Shown: positions 26,862-34,914 of the stretch, piece after piece
Layout: every line of letters starts with the position of its first letter
Position numbering within the stretch: position 1 is the first letter of the stretch
Source of the DNA: Oscillospiraceae bacterium
Lineage (GTDB): Bacteria; Bacillota; Clostridia; Oscillospirales; Oscillospiraceae
NCBI GenBank assembly: GCA_017458335.1
Contig: JAFTFT010000038.1
Location: 1-64,000, forward strand
Reading direction: 5' to 3'
Length of the DNA stretch: 64,000 nt
The notes under the pieces: generated by a model
What the model was told of the DNA's origin: nothing
The model's input: the letters and a program-made list of their open reading frames with translations, nothing else
Database searches by the model: none
Translations under genes and position numbers: made by a program

Positions 26862-27906
26862 ACGCCGCCTCCAGCCATTGTCTCAGTTTCCCGCGGTCAA
26901 CCGGAATCGCTTCGCACCAGCCGATTCCGAGCGGGACGATCAGCGAAAGCTTTCCGGAGGAGATTTTTTTATCCAGCAGCAGCAGCTCGTACAGTTCGTC
27001 CGCCCCGTAATCGGTCCTGACCGGGAGCCCGAAGCTTTCCAGCGTCTCGACGATGGCATCCCTGGAATGGGCATCCAGCATGCCCATTCGGACTGCCGCC
27101 CGGGCAATCATCGCGGTTCCGACGGCAACCGCCTCTCCGTGGAGCAGCTGATAGCCGCTTCTCGCTTCCACCGCATGCCCGAAGGTATGCCCGAGATTCA
27201 GCAGTCTGCGCCGCCCGAAATCATGTTCATCTTCCGCGACAATATCCGCCTTCATGCGGACACAGGTTTCGATGATGTTCTCCGGGGTGAATCCGCCCTG
27301 CTGCAGGGTGTCGAAGAGATCGGCGTCTCCGAGGATGCCGTACTTGATCACTTCCGCATATCCCGCCCGCAGCTCCCGCGGAGGCAGCGTTGAGAGCGTG
27401 TCGGTATCACAGAGAACAGCAGCCGGCTGATAAAATGCCCCGACCTGGTTCTTCGCCGCGGGGAGGTTCACCGCCGTCTTGCCGCCGACAGACGAATCCA
27501 CCGCGGCCAGCAGGGTCGTCGGCACCTGCACATAGGCGATGCCCCTTTGATATGTCGCGGCGGCAAAGCCCGTGAGATCGCCGGTCACACCGCCGCCCAA
27601 TGCGACCAGACAGTCTGAGCGGCTCATCCGGAAGTCCGTCAGCGAATTGAGAAGTTCCCCGTAACGCGTGAGGCTCTTGGTCTCTTCCCCGGACGGAAAT
27701 ACCACGGACTCCGCCCGGATTCCGGCATTCCGCAGGCTCTCCAGGGCACGCTTTCCATAGAGCGGAAACACATTCTCCCCGGAAACCACCACCGCCCGTC
27801 CGGCCTTTGTCCTGGCCCTGACTTCTTCCCCGAGACTGTCCAGCAGGCCGGCTCCGATTTTTACCTCATAGGCCGCGGAAGGCGTATTGACCGAAACGAC
27901 CTTCAT
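26854..27906 (-). CDS. aroB: 3-dehydroquinate synthase
   Basis: A 350-residue protein with the NAD-binding region (PSGEETKSL; LGGGVTGDLTGFAAATYQRG), the metal site in SVGGKTAVN and the later NLGHTFGHAVE (histidine ligands). It converts DAHP to 3-dehydroquinate. The start at 27906 overlaps the tyrA stop by 4 bases; upstream in-frame sequence belongs to tyrA in another frame. Confidence 0.96.
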   Translation of the reverse strand: MKVVSVNTPSAAYEVKIGAGLLDSLGEEVRARTKAGRAVVVSGENVFPLYGKRALESLRNAGIRAESVVFPSGEETKSLTRYGELLNSLTDFRMSRSDCLVALGGGVTGDLTGFAAATYQRGIAYVQVPTTLLAAVDSSVGGKTAVNLPAAKNQVGAFYQPAAVLCDTDTLSTLPPRELRAGYAEVIKYGILGDADLFDTLQQGGFTPENIIETCVRMKADIVAEDEHDFGRRRLLNLGHTFGHAVEARSGYQLLHGEAVAVGTAMIARAAVRMGMLDAHSRDAIVETLESFGLPVRTDYGADELYELLLLDKKISSGKLSLIVPLGIGWCEAIPVDRGKLRQWLEAAYD

Positions 27907-28739
27907 TTGCCGTCTACCTCTTCCTTGATTCTCTTTCCTTCGTCCAGCAGTTCGATCAGTTCCTCGCGGTTGTTTTCCTCGATCGCCCTGCGGTAGGCGT
28001 CCATATGGCTGATGATTCCGTTGATCTCGTTCAGAAGATAGTCCTTGTTCTCCAGGAAAAGCTCTGCCCACATCGGCGCGTTGAGCCATGCCACTCTGGT
28101 CAGGTCCTTGTAGCTTCCGGCCGAAAAGCCGTGATGGATGCGTGAGGTGGGACTCTTGACATAGGCATTGGATACGACATGGGCAAGCTGAGACGTAAAG
28201 GCAATCATTTCATCGTGCTTTTCCGCCGTCGTGACGGAGATCCGGCTGAATCCGGCGGGAGACAGCAGCTCCTTCACATGATCAAGAAGGAAAATGTCGT
28301 CATATTTCGGCGGAACGATCACCAGCGGCGCGTTGTGATACATCGTCGCCTTGGCATACTTGTATCCGGAGTACTGTGTTCCGGCCATCGGATGTCCCCC
28401 GACAAAGAGAAAGCCGTATTCTTCCGCGATCGGAAAAACAGCCTCGCAGACCACCCGTTTGGTTCCGCAGCAGTCCATCACAAGAGGCTTTCTGCCGAAA
28501 TACGGCGCGAAATCCCGGATGGCCTGGATCGCCGCCTCCGGATAGATCGTTACCAGCACGAGGTCGCAGTCTCCGACATTTTCTTTTGTCAGCTCGCCGT
28601 CGACCTCTCCGGAGAGGATGGCGAAATCAAGCACCGCCTTCGTGCGGTTGGACGCCAGCACCTCCCAGCCTGCCGCATGGTAGGCTTTGGCAAAACTCCC
28701 TCCGATCAGGCCGAGTCCGACAACACCTACTCTGCTCAT
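27903..28739 (-). CDS. tyrA: Prephenate dehydrogenase
   Basis: A 278-residue protein. It begins with the Rossmann loop [11 protein letters not shown]. The substrate region [13 protein letters not shown] and the helix with [12 protein letters not shown], holding the catalytic-region histidine, follow. It oxidises prephenate (or arogenate) toward tyrosine. There is no C-terminal ACT domain, so feedback control, if any, must come from another route such as the operon attenuator. Overlaps aroF and aroB by 4 bases each. Confidence 0.93.
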   Translation of the reverse strand: MSRVGVVGLGLIGGSFAKAYHAAGWEVLASNRTKAVLDFAILSGEVDGELTKENVGDCDLVLVTIYPEAAIQAIRDFAPYFGRKPLVMDCCGTKRVVCEAVFPIAEEYGFLFVGGHPMAGTQYSGYKYAKATMYHNAPLVIVPPKYDDIFLLDHVKELLSPAGFSRISVTTAEKHDEMIAFTSQLAHVVSNAYVKSPTSRIHHGFSAGSYKDLTRVAWLNAPMWAELFLENKDYLLNEINGIISHMDAYRRAIEENNREELIELLDEGKRIKEEVDGK

Positions 28740-29737
28740 GCCACAACCCCACGTACGGCGCGGATCTTCTCCGCCAGTTCGGCAAATTCCTCCGGTCTCA
28801 GCGACTGCGCGCCGTCGCAGAGCGCATGGATCGGGTCGTTGTGGACCTCGATGATCAGGCCGTCCGCCCCGCCGGCTGTCGCGGCAAGCGCCATCGGCGG
28901 AACCAGCTTCGCAATTCCGGTGGCATGGCTCGGATCCACAATCACCGGCAGATGGGTCAGCTGATGCAGCATCGGAACCGCGGCCAGGTCGAGGGTGTTT
29001 CTGGTATAGTCGGAAAACGTACGAATTCCGCGCTCGCAGAGCATAACGCGCTCGTTTCCGCTGGCCATGATATACTCCGCGCTCATCAGCAGTTCCTTCA
29101 GCGTGTTGGCGAGGCCTCTCTTGAGCAGAATCGGCTTGTCCAGATGCCCAAGCTCTCTGAGCAGGTCAAAGTTCTGCATGTTTCTCGCCCCGACCTGGAT
29201 CACGTCCACGTCCTCAAAGAGCGGAAGATCCATGATATTCATCAGTTCCGTCACAATCGGCAGTCCGGTTTCCTGCCGGGCGATCTTGAGAAACTCCAGG
29301 CCGGTGGCTTTCAGGCCGGCAAAATCATAGGGGGAGGTCCGCGGCTTGAAGGCGCCTCCGCGCATCAACTGTGCCCCGGCCGCTTTGACCGCTTTGGCCA
29401 CGGTGACGATCTGTTCCTCCGATTCCACCGAGCACGGTCCCGCGATCATGACGAAGTTTCCGCCGCCCACTTTCACATCACCGATTTCCACGACCATGTC
29501 GTCGGGATGGAATTTCCGGTTGCAGCACTTGAACGGTTCCGTCACCCGTTTGACGGAGTCGACGATCTCCAGGCTTTCAACCAGATCGATATCCACCGTG
29601 GTGGTGTCGCCGATCAGACCGAGAACCGTCTGGAATTCACCGTCCGAGATGTGGATTCTGAGGCCCAGTGCCTCGAGCCACGCAATCAGCTGTGCCTTTT
29701 TTTCTTCCGAAACTCCATGCTTTAAAACGACTATCAT
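28736..29737 (-). CDS. aroF: 3-deoxy-7-phosphoheptulonate (DAHP) synthase, AroF-like short type
   Basis: A 333-residue protein with an N-terminal ferredoxin-like regulatory domain (residues 1-70, [20 protein letters not shown]) and a KDO8P-like TIM barrel. The barrel motifs are [35 protein letters not shown] and [11 protein letters not shown]. It condenses PEP and erythrose 4-phosphate, the first step of the pathway. The ATG at 29737 has GGAGGG upstream. First structural gene of the operon, directly behind the attenuator. Confidence 0.96.
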   Translation of the reverse strand: MIVVLKHGVSEEKKAQLIAWLEALGLRIHISDGEFQTVLGLIGDTTTVDIDLVESLEIVDSVKRVTEPFKCCNRKFHPDDMVVEIGDVKVGGGNFVMIAGPCSVESEEQIVTVAKAVKAAGAQLMRGGAFKPRTSPYDFAGLKATGLEFLKIARQETGLPIVTELMNIMDLPLFEDVDVIQVGARNMQNFDLLRELGHLDKPILLKRGLANTLKELLMSAEYIMASGNERVMLCERGIRTFSDYTRNTLDLAAVPMLHQLTHLPVIVDPSHATGIAKLVPPMALAATAGGADGLIIEVHNDPIHALCDGAQSLRPEEFAELAEKIRAVRGVVA

Positions 29738-29747
29738 TTTGACCCTC

Positions 29748-29781
29748 CAAAAATAAAAACCGCACAGGATAACCTGTGCGG
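29748..29781 (-). terminator. Attenuator terminator of the aro operon
   Basis: Minus strand: CCGCACAGG, loop TTAT, CCTGTGCGG, then TTTTTATTTTT, just before the aroF ribosome site. An upstream leader segment starting GGATAATTTGTG can pair with the terminator's CACAGGTTATCC half, giving an antiterminator. Confidence 0.88.
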
Positions 29782-29822
29782 CAATTCTCAACAATCCGAG
29801 TTTTTTGCACCACAAATTATCC

Positions 29823-29879
29823 TTACCGAAGCTTGTCAGTAAAGTAATAATAGTAGGATGCAAAACGGAAAGCCTTCAT
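29823..29879 (-). CDS. Aromatic amino acid leader peptide
   Basis: An 18-residue ORF, MKAFRFASYYYYFTDKLR, preceded by GGAGG and placed between the operon promoter and the attenuator terminator. It has four tyrosine codons in a row, then phenylalanine, plus two more phenylalanines. Ribosome stalling at these codons when charged tRNA-Tyr or tRNA-Phe is scarce would favour the antiterminator and let transcription enter aroF. This is the classical leader-peptide design; here it would sense tyrosine and possibly phenylalanine. Too short for routine gene calling. Confidence 0.85.
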   Translation of the reverse strand: MKAFRFASYYYYFTDKLR

Positions 29880-29907
29880 TTTCAATCCTCCAAAAGGAAC
29901 TGCAAGT

Positions 29908-29936
29908 AATATAGTCCAAACCGTACGGATTGTCAA
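29908..29936 (-). promoter_or_regulatory. Promoter of the aro operon
   Basis: Minus strand: TTGACA (29931-29936), 17-bp spacer, TATATT (29908-29913). Transcription should start about 20 bases before the leader peptide ATG. Confidence 0.88.
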
Positions 29937-29963
29937 GTAATAATTATCTGAAAATGCGCAAAA

Positions 29964-30629
29964 TCAAAGCACACCGATCAGCACGAGAAACAGCAGCACA
30001 AAGGTCACCAGGATGGCCAGTGCAAACAGGGTAAAGCCGATGTTGAAGTGGCCTTTCTGGTCCGCGCTTTTGCTCGGCTCAGCCAGGTGAGCCTTGCGCA
30101 GGGCATTGACGATCGGCTTGTAGAGCAGCAGGGTCAGTCCCGCGTTAATGCCGCCCTTGGTCAGGTTAAACGGCAGGAAAACCGTCATCAGCATTCCGGC
30201 GACCTGTTCCCGCGGTACGCCCATATAAAACGGCGTGATGATATAATTCCAGAGGAGCATGGCCGCGACCATCGCAAGCACCCCAAAGGTCAGACCGATG
30301 ACGGCATCCTTCTGGGTGCGGTGCTTCTGGTAATACCAGGCCGCAGGGACCGCAAACGCGCAGGTCGACACAATATTCATCAGCAGTCCGTAAGGACCGG
30401 TGGAGCTGATGGTGATCATCTCAATAAAGGATACGATCACCGAGATCAGCACGCTGGTCAGAGGACCGTACAGCAGCCCCGCGATCACGATGACGGCGTC
30501 CTTTGGCTCATAGCTGAGGAAGCCGGCCACATTCGGAATCACCTTGCTCACCAGGACGGCGACATAGGAGACGGCGGCAAACATGGCGACCGCGGCCATG
30601 TAGCGGGTGGACATTTTGCTTTCTTTCAT
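29964..30629 (-). CDS. ribU: Riboflavin ECF transporter S component (RibU)
   Basis: A 221-residue integral membrane protein with about six helices. It has the S-component N-terminal signature (TRYMAAVAMFAAVSYVAVLV), EPKDAVIVIAGLLYGP, and the FNLTKGGINAGLTLLLY segment typical of RibU. It captures riboflavin and works with the shared ECF ATPase/transmembrane module, which is not in this window. An FMN riboswitch directly upstream supports the substrate. The start at 30629 has GGAGGG. Confidence 0.93.
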   Translation of the reverse strand: MKESKMSTRYMAAVAMFAAVSYVAVLVSKVIPNVAGFLSYEPKDAVIVIAGLLYGPLTSVLISVIVSFIEMITISSTGPYGLLMNIVSTCAFAVPAAWYYQKHRTQKDAVIGLTFGVLAMVAAMLLWNYIITPFYMGVPREQVAGMLMTVFLPFNLTKGGINAGLTLLLYKPIVNALRKAHLAEPSKSADQKGHFNIGFTLFALAILVTFVLLFLVLIGVL

Positions 30630-30641
30630 ACTTTTTCCCTC

Positions 30642-30676
30642 CAAAAAAAGAAAATACCTGAAGAAAAATCTTCAGG
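30642..30676 (-). terminator. Expression-platform terminator of the FMN riboswitch
   Basis: Minus strand: CCTGAAGA, loop TTTT, TCTTCAGG, then TATTTTCTTTTTTT. The CTTCAGG half repeats the start of the aptamer, so mutually exclusive pairing is possible. It lies just before the ribU ribosome site. Confidence 0.85.
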
Positions 30677-30719
30677 CGCAGTAAAAATGAGGGCAAGGAA
30701 AACATATGGACTTCTCCAT

Positions 30720-30822
30720 CTTCTTCCATCCAGACTCTACTGTCGGTCCCGGAATCACACCGGATCATGCCTCTCGGCTCGCGGACTGTACCGCCGGTCG
30801 GGAATTACACCCTGCCCTGAAG
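30720..30822 (-). promoter_or_regulatory. FMN riboswitch (RFN element)
   Basis: The minus strand carries the conserved RFN blocks in order: CTTCAGGGCAGGGTG, AATTCCCGACCGGCGGTA, AGTCCGCGAGC, GATCCGGTGTGATTCCGG, GACCGACAGTAGAGTC and GGATGGAAGAAG. The two ends pair to close the multibranch aptamer. FMN binding would favour the downstream terminator and reduce ribU expression. Confidence 0.97.
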
Positions 30823-30830
30823 ATGCCTGT

Positions 30831-30859
30831 ATTATAGCAGGCGAAACAAAATTTGACAA
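30831..30859 (-). promoter_or_regulatory. Promoter of the FMN riboswitch-ribU transcript
   Basis: Minus strand: TTGTCA (30854-30859), 17-bp spacer, TATAAT (30831-30836), a few bases upstream of the aptamer. Confidence 0.88.
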
Positions 30860-30922
30860 GCCCCATTTTACAGTTTATACTGAACTTGCTTATAAAAATG
30901 CGCTGAAATGCCGGAGGACCGT

Positions 30923-31426
30923 ATGATCGACAGAGAACAAACCTGCTGTTTTACCGGGCACAGGCCCGTAAAGCTTCCATGGGGTATGCGGGAGACCGAT
31001 CCCCGCTGTCTCGCGCTGAAGGATCAGATCGCGGCGACGCTGGACGGGATCTACGACTCGGGATACCGCCGGTTTATCTGCGGCATGGCCATCGGCTGCG
31101 ACATGTATTTTGCCGAAGCGGTTCTTGTGCTGAAGCAGAAGCATCCGGAACTTGTTCTCGAAGCCGCCATCCCCTGCGACAGTCAGGCCGACCGCTGGAC
31201 CCGTGCGCAGAGAGAGCGTTATGCCGAACTGCTGGAGCTGTGCGATCTCGTTACCTATGTCTCACACATGTATTCTCCCGGCTGTATGATGAAACGCAAT
31301 GAATATATGATCGACTCGTCCTCTCTCCTGCTGGCCTGCTTCAACGGACGCAGCAGCGGAACGATGAGTACGATTCTCTATGCCGAACGTCAGGGCGTAA
31401 AGACAATTATCCTCGATATCGAATAA
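30923..31426 (+). CDS. SLOG-family (YpsA/DUF1273-like) protein
   Basis: A 167-residue protein with a Rossmann-like SLOG fold: TCCFTGHRPVKLPWGM at the start, FICGMAIGCDMYFAEAVL, and SSLLLACFNGRSSGTMSTI near the end. SLOG proteins bind nucleotide-type ligands; YpsA of Bacillus affects cell division and oxidative stress. The start at 30923 has GGAGG 5 bases upstream. Single gene with its own terminator. Confidence 0.88.
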   Translation: MIDREQTCCFTGHRPVKLPWGMRETDPRCLALKDQIAATLDGIYDSGYRRFICGMAIGCDMYFAEAVLVLKQKHPELVLEAAIPCDSQADRWTRAQRERYAELLELCDLVTYVSHMYSPGCMMKRNEYMIDSSSLLLACFNGRSSGTMSTILYAERQGVKTIILDIE

Positions 31427-31443
31427 GCGGAAGAAAGAAAAAT

Positions 31444-31474
31444 CCGGCTCACACGGAGCCGGGTTTCTTTTTTA
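31444..31474. terminator. Bidirectional terminator
   Basis: CCGGCTC (31444-31450) pairs with GAGCCGG (31456-31462). TTTCTTTTTTATT follows on the plus strand, and an A-rich run on the other side serves the minus-strand dnaJ-like gene. Confidence 0.8.
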
Positions 31475-31493
31475 TTCCAAATCTGCAGCAGAA

Positions 31494-32177
31494 TCAGCAG
31501 CAGATCACGCCTGTCCGGCAGACCGGACCGAGGCAGAGATTGGCCGCGCACAGCGTCAGACACAGCCGGTCCGTCCGCAGGCCGGAAGAATAATTCACAC
31601 GGTAATTGTTGTAGAAGTCTCCTCCGTTCTGAAGCTGTTCCAGAAGTCTTCTGTAGTCCTCGTTATCGGGTTCGATCTCCACCGCCCGCTTTGCCGCATC
31701 CAGGGCTGCAATCTTCTTCCCGAGATACATGTTTGCCCCGGCACAGAGATAGTACCACTTTCCGTCCCGTTCCGAAACGGGCACGGAGGAGAGGGCATTC
31801 AAAGCTTCCTGATACATGCCGTTTCGGATATAGTTTTTCGCTGCCGTATACTCCACGCGTTCGGTCTGCTGCTGCGTCCCCTGCCAGCTGTTCCAGGAAT
31901 AGCCCCAGGGATCGCGGTATCCCTGAAACGGATCGCCATACTGCTGATACTGGTATTGATACTGGGAAGAACCGCCTCCGGCATACTGCTGCTGCGCCGT
32001 ACCGTTCTTGATCTGGTCATAGGCGGCGTTGACATCGTTCATCATCTGCGCGGCATGTTCGTCGCCCGGGTTCAGATCCGGGTGATATTTTTTTGTCAGC
32101 TCCCGGTATGCCTTTTTGATCTCCTCATCACTGGCATCCCGGGACACGCCCAGAACTTTATACGGGTCCGATACCAT
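31494..32177 (-). CDS. J-domain protein with cysteine-rich hydrophobic tail
   Basis: A 227-residue protein. Residues 1-65 are a J domain with the HPD motif ([14 protein letters not shown]). Residues about 66-105 are Gln/Tyr/Gly-rich. Residues about 110-185 contain two TPR-like units ([40 protein letters not shown]). The end has several cysteines in a hydrophobic stretch, [16 protein letters not shown]. It should stimulate an Hsp70 (DnaK) on particular clients. The start at 32177 has AAGGA and lies 20 bases inside the upstream gene. Confidence 0.85.
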   Translation of the reverse strand: MVSDPYKVLGVSRDASDEEIKKAYRELTKKYHPDLNPGDEHAAQMMNDVNAAYDQIKNGTAQQQYAGGGSSQYQYQYQQYGDPFQGYRDPWGYSWNSWQGTQQQTERVEYTAAKNYIRNGMYQEALNALSSVPVSERDGKWYYLCAGANMYLGKKIAALDAAKRAVEIEPDNEDYRRLLEQLQNGGDFYNNYRVNYSSGLRTDRLCLTLCAANLCLGPVCRTGVICC

Positions 32178-33006
32178 GTTCGTCGTCCTTATTGATGTCG
32201 AATTTTTTGTCAAATTGCGTCCAGAGTCCGAAGCAGAGAATATTCTTCAGAATTCCGACGTCCTCTACCAGCGGCAGGATATCAAAATAAAACAGGCATT
32301 CGCCGAGAAGCATCCGCAGGATATCCGAAAAGCGTTTCCCGTTGTCCGGAAGTCCGTAAAACCTGCGGAATGGATTGTAGCGGTTCCGGATTGAATCGGA
32401 ATCCAGATCCATGCACGCGTCCATGATATACAGAAATCGTCCGAGAGCCGCACCGAAATGCCGGAGCGTATCGCTCCAGCGGTCGTCCCGATAAGCAAAA
32501 ACCTCCGCCATCAATCCTGCGAAGGTCTCTGCCGCGGCATCCGGATCTTCTTTTCCGCTCTTCTCGATCTGCCTCAGCGTCAGAATCGACGTCTGCATCG
32601 CACCGCACTGGCGGGGATAGCGGTCTGAGATCATACCGTAGGCCCGTTTCAGGGAGGAAGACGCAGCCAGAGCCGCGAGGTTTCCGTCGTCTTCCCAGTC
32701 GTCCTGCAGTTTCAGGTAGCTCAGCGCGATGTTCATATCCGCGGCATATTCGGTATACTCGCTCTGCCACCAGGAATGCGGCCTTCTGGGATGCATCACA
32801 CAGATTTCTTCACCGCTTCTCTCATCCGCCTCGTAAAGCGACTGGAGCAGCAGAATCAGAAAGCACTGATCATAATTCAGCGTCAGTCCGCTCAGACTGC
32901 CCCAGCGTGTTCTCAGCGTCCGGCAAAGTCCGCAGTACGCGGCACGGTAACGGGCGTCTTCCTCCGGTGTCAGATGTCCGCGGTCCGCTGTCAGATATCC
33001 AAACAC
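32158..33006 (-). CDS. DUF5685 family protein
   Basis: A 282-residue protein from a GTG start at 33006, with GGGGA upstream; similarity begins [20 protein letters not shown]. The family features are [17 protein letters not shown], a CxxC-containing N-terminal motif, DDWEDDGN, and [17 protein letters not shown]. It is mostly helical. It is typically encoded next to a J-domain protein, as here, where it overlaps that gene by 20 bases. Function unknown; the pairing suggests a client or partner of the chaperone. Confidence 0.8.
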   Translation of the reverse strand: MFGYLTADRGHLTPEEDARYRAAYCGLCRTLRTRWGSLSGLTLNYDQCFLILLLQSLYEADERSGEEICVMHPRRPHSWWQSEYTEYAADMNIALSYLKLQDDWEDDGNLAALAASSSLKRAYGMISDRYPRQCGAMQTSILTLRQIEKSGKEDPDAAAETFAGLMAEVFAYRDDRWSDTLRHFGAALGRFLYIMDACMDLDSDSIRNRYNPFRRFYGLPDNGKRFSDILRMLLGECLFYFDILPLVEDVGILKNILCFGLWTQFDKKFDINKDDEHGIGPV

Positions 33007-33022
33007 GCAGTTTCCCCGTGCC

Positions 33023-33427
33023 TCAGGACTTGCCCATAAAGGAATTTCCGCACTTCCGGCAGACGATCTTGATCTTTCCGCGGCCCTTTGGTACGCGAAG
33101 CGTCGCCTTACAGGCGGGACAGACAAAGAACTTATAGTCCTTACGCTGAACCCATTGTTCCTTTCTGACGCGGAGCGCGCTGAGGACGCGCTCCCGGATC
33201 CGGAAATATCTGGCATTTTCATCGCTGCGCCGGATCAGATCTCTGGAAAACATCCGATAATAGGTGAATCCAAGCAGAACAAGTGCAACCGGTGAAAGAA
33301 AACGGCCGATTCCCCTGCTGAAAATGACAGACAACAGGATCAGAACCATGTCAACCGCCAGCAGGAAGCGGTTCAGCTCATCATTGCCGTTCCGCCCGAT
33401 CATGAACTGCATCAGTTTTTGCCTCAT
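33023..33427 (-). CDS. Membrane protein with C-terminal zinc ribbon
   Basis: A 134-residue protein with two membrane helices at about residues 21-38 and 41-58, a basic middle, and a zinc ribbon with two CxxC knuckles (FVCPACKATLRV and IVCRKCGNSF). It is the first gene of a three-gene unit with the DUF5685 and J-domain genes (16-bp gap). Role unknown; perhaps it anchors the chaperone system at the membrane. Confidence 0.75.
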   Translation of the reverse strand: MRQKLMQFMIGRNGNDELNRFLLAVDMVLILLSVIFSRGIGRFLSPVALVLLGFTYYRMFSRDLIRRSDENARYFRIRERVLSALRVRKEQWVQRKDYKFFVCPACKATLRVPKGRGKIKIVCRKCGNSFMGKS

Positions 33428-33524
33428 AGATGCTCACCTTCAAGTCACTTGCGTTCCAGTTACAATCTGATGACTATTTTACTCGTATTCGCGCAGAATA
33501 CATCACGAATTTGTGAACAAGCGC

Positions 33525-34586
33525 CTACTCCCGTCGTTCCTTCAATGACAGCAGCACGATTTTCTCACAGAGCTCGTCGTAGCTGAGGCCTTCGACCCTG
33601 GCCGCTCTCGGGATCAGGCTGTTCGGTGTCATCCCCGGCAGCGTGTTGACCTCCAGGAACCAGACCTTTCCCTCACGGTCGAGGATAAAATCCGACCTGG
33701 AATAGACGCTCAGGCCCAGTCCTCTCTGGACCTGTTCCGCCGCTTCTCTCAGGAGCCTGTCCTCCTCCGTCGTAATCGACGCCGGGCAGATTTCCCTCGC
33801 GCCGAGGGCGCCGCTCTGATACTTGGCCACATAGTCAAACCCGGCCCCCTCCGGCGGCACAACCTCAATCGGGCTCAGGGCGCGCCCGTCCAGTACCGGA
33901 ACGGTCAGCTCCCGGCCGTAGATCTTCTCCTCCACGATAACATGGTTTCCGTACTCCAGGATTCTCTCCAGCGCAAGCTTCAGTTCTTCCTTTGTTTCGG
34001 GAAGTTCAACGCCCAGGGAACTTCCGCCGTTGATGATCTTCACCGCGCACGGGACGGAAAGCGTTTCGACGAGCTTTGGAATATCCTCTTCTTCAAAGAA
34101 GAGTTCCTGCCAGGCCGGGGTACGCAAACCCTGGGGTTCGAGGACGCGCTTCGCCATCGCCTTGTCCATGGCCAGCGCGCTGGCCAGCGGCCCGGATCCC
34201 GTATACGGCACGCCGATCATCTCCAGGATCGCCTGGATCTTGCCGTCTTCTCCGTCTCTGCCGTGAAGCCCAAGAAACACACAGTCGGCCAGCGCGCAGA
34301 TTTCGATCACATTCTTCCCGAGCCTGCTCGGGCTCTGATCCTTCCGGCTTTCCCAGACCGCTCGAAGGTTGGGGGCTTCCGTGCGGATTTCGACAGCTCC
34401 GCAGAGCCCGTCCGGTTCCGAAAATGCTTCTTCCAGCGGTTTGTCATAGTTCTCCATACCGAGGAACATATCCACATAGACCGCCTGATGACCGCGGCGG
34501 CGCAGTGCCTGGCAGACCGAGGTCGCCGTGACCTGCGCGACATTCCGTTCCGTACTCACGCCGCCGCCTAAAACAACAATTTTCAT
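33525..34586 (-). CDS. ddl: D-alanine-D-alanine ligase
   Basis: A 353-residue ATP-grasp protein with the Ddl signatures: IVVLGGGVSTERNVA, VFLGLHGRDGEDGKIQ (the HGxxGEDG motif), PYTGSGPLASALAMDKAMAKR, and the C-terminal VWFLEVNTLPGMTPNSLIP. It forms the D-Ala dipeptide for peptidoglycan precursors. The start at 34586 has GGAGG 13 bases upstream, rather far. Monocistronic. Whether it makes D-Ala-D-Ala or a D-Ala-D-Ser/lactate variant cannot be decided by eye. Confidence 0.93.
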   Translation of the reverse strand: MKIVVLGGGVSTERNVAQVTATSVCQALRRRGHQAVYVDMFLGMENYDKPLEEAFSEPDGLCGAVEIRTEAPNLRAVWESRKDQSPSRLGKNVIEICALADCVFLGLHGRDGEDGKIQAILEMIGVPYTGSGPLASALAMDKAMAKRVLEPQGLRTPAWQELFFEEEDIPKLVETLSVPCAVKIINGGSSLGVELPETKEELKLALERILEYGNHVIVEEKIYGRELTVPVLDGRALSPIEVVPPEGAGFDYVAKYQSGALGAREICPASITTEEDRLLREAAEQVQRGLGLSVYSRSDFILDREGKVWFLEVNTLPGMTPNSLIPRAARVEGLSYDELCEKIVLLSLKERRE

Positions 34587-34756
34587 AAAACGATGCTTTC
34601 CTCCGTTTAACGCCAATCAGGATGTTTCTATAAAATACCACGAAACCCCTAAACTCACAAGGGGGATAATGGGACTTTTTCCTTCAAAGCTGTAAAAAAG
34701 ATGAAAACCGCAGTGCTCCCCCTGCAGGAAGCCGCGTTCTCTTGTTGTTTTCATAC

Positions 34757-34785
34757 TTGACACTGAAGGGAAATCCTGTTAGTAT
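34757..34785 (+). promoter_or_regulatory. Promoter of the polyamine transport operon
   Basis: TTGACA (34757-34762), 17-bp spacer, TAGTAT (34780-34785). Confidence 0.75.
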
Positions 34786-34792
34786 GAATCAA

Positions 34793-34897
34793 ATCGATCG
34801 GATCGCGTTGATCCGAAGCGGGATATGGCCGCCGCCTTCTGAAGCGGAGGCCGCACGGACAGCCGGATGACTGTATGCTTTCGCATACAGTTTTTTA
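34793..34897 (+). promoter_or_regulatory. Structured leader with attenuator-type terminator before potA
   Basis: Three hairpins follow the start of transcription: CGGATC/GATCCG (34799-34815), GGCC.CCGC/GCGG.GGCC (34827-34852), and an intrinsic terminator CTGTATGC/GCATACAG followed by TTTTTT (34871-34896). The terminator ends 18 bases before potA, so it must be bypassed for expression. I recognise no known riboswitch and no leader peptide with biased codons. Confidence 0.6.
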
Positions 34898-34914
34898 TTA
34901 CACGGGAGGGTGCC

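Noticed and set aside
34867..34914. Upstream ATG giving a 16-residue extension of PotA
   Set aside because: The codons lie in the attenuator hairpin, there is no ribosome site before it, and PotA similarity starts at 34915 behind GGGAGG.
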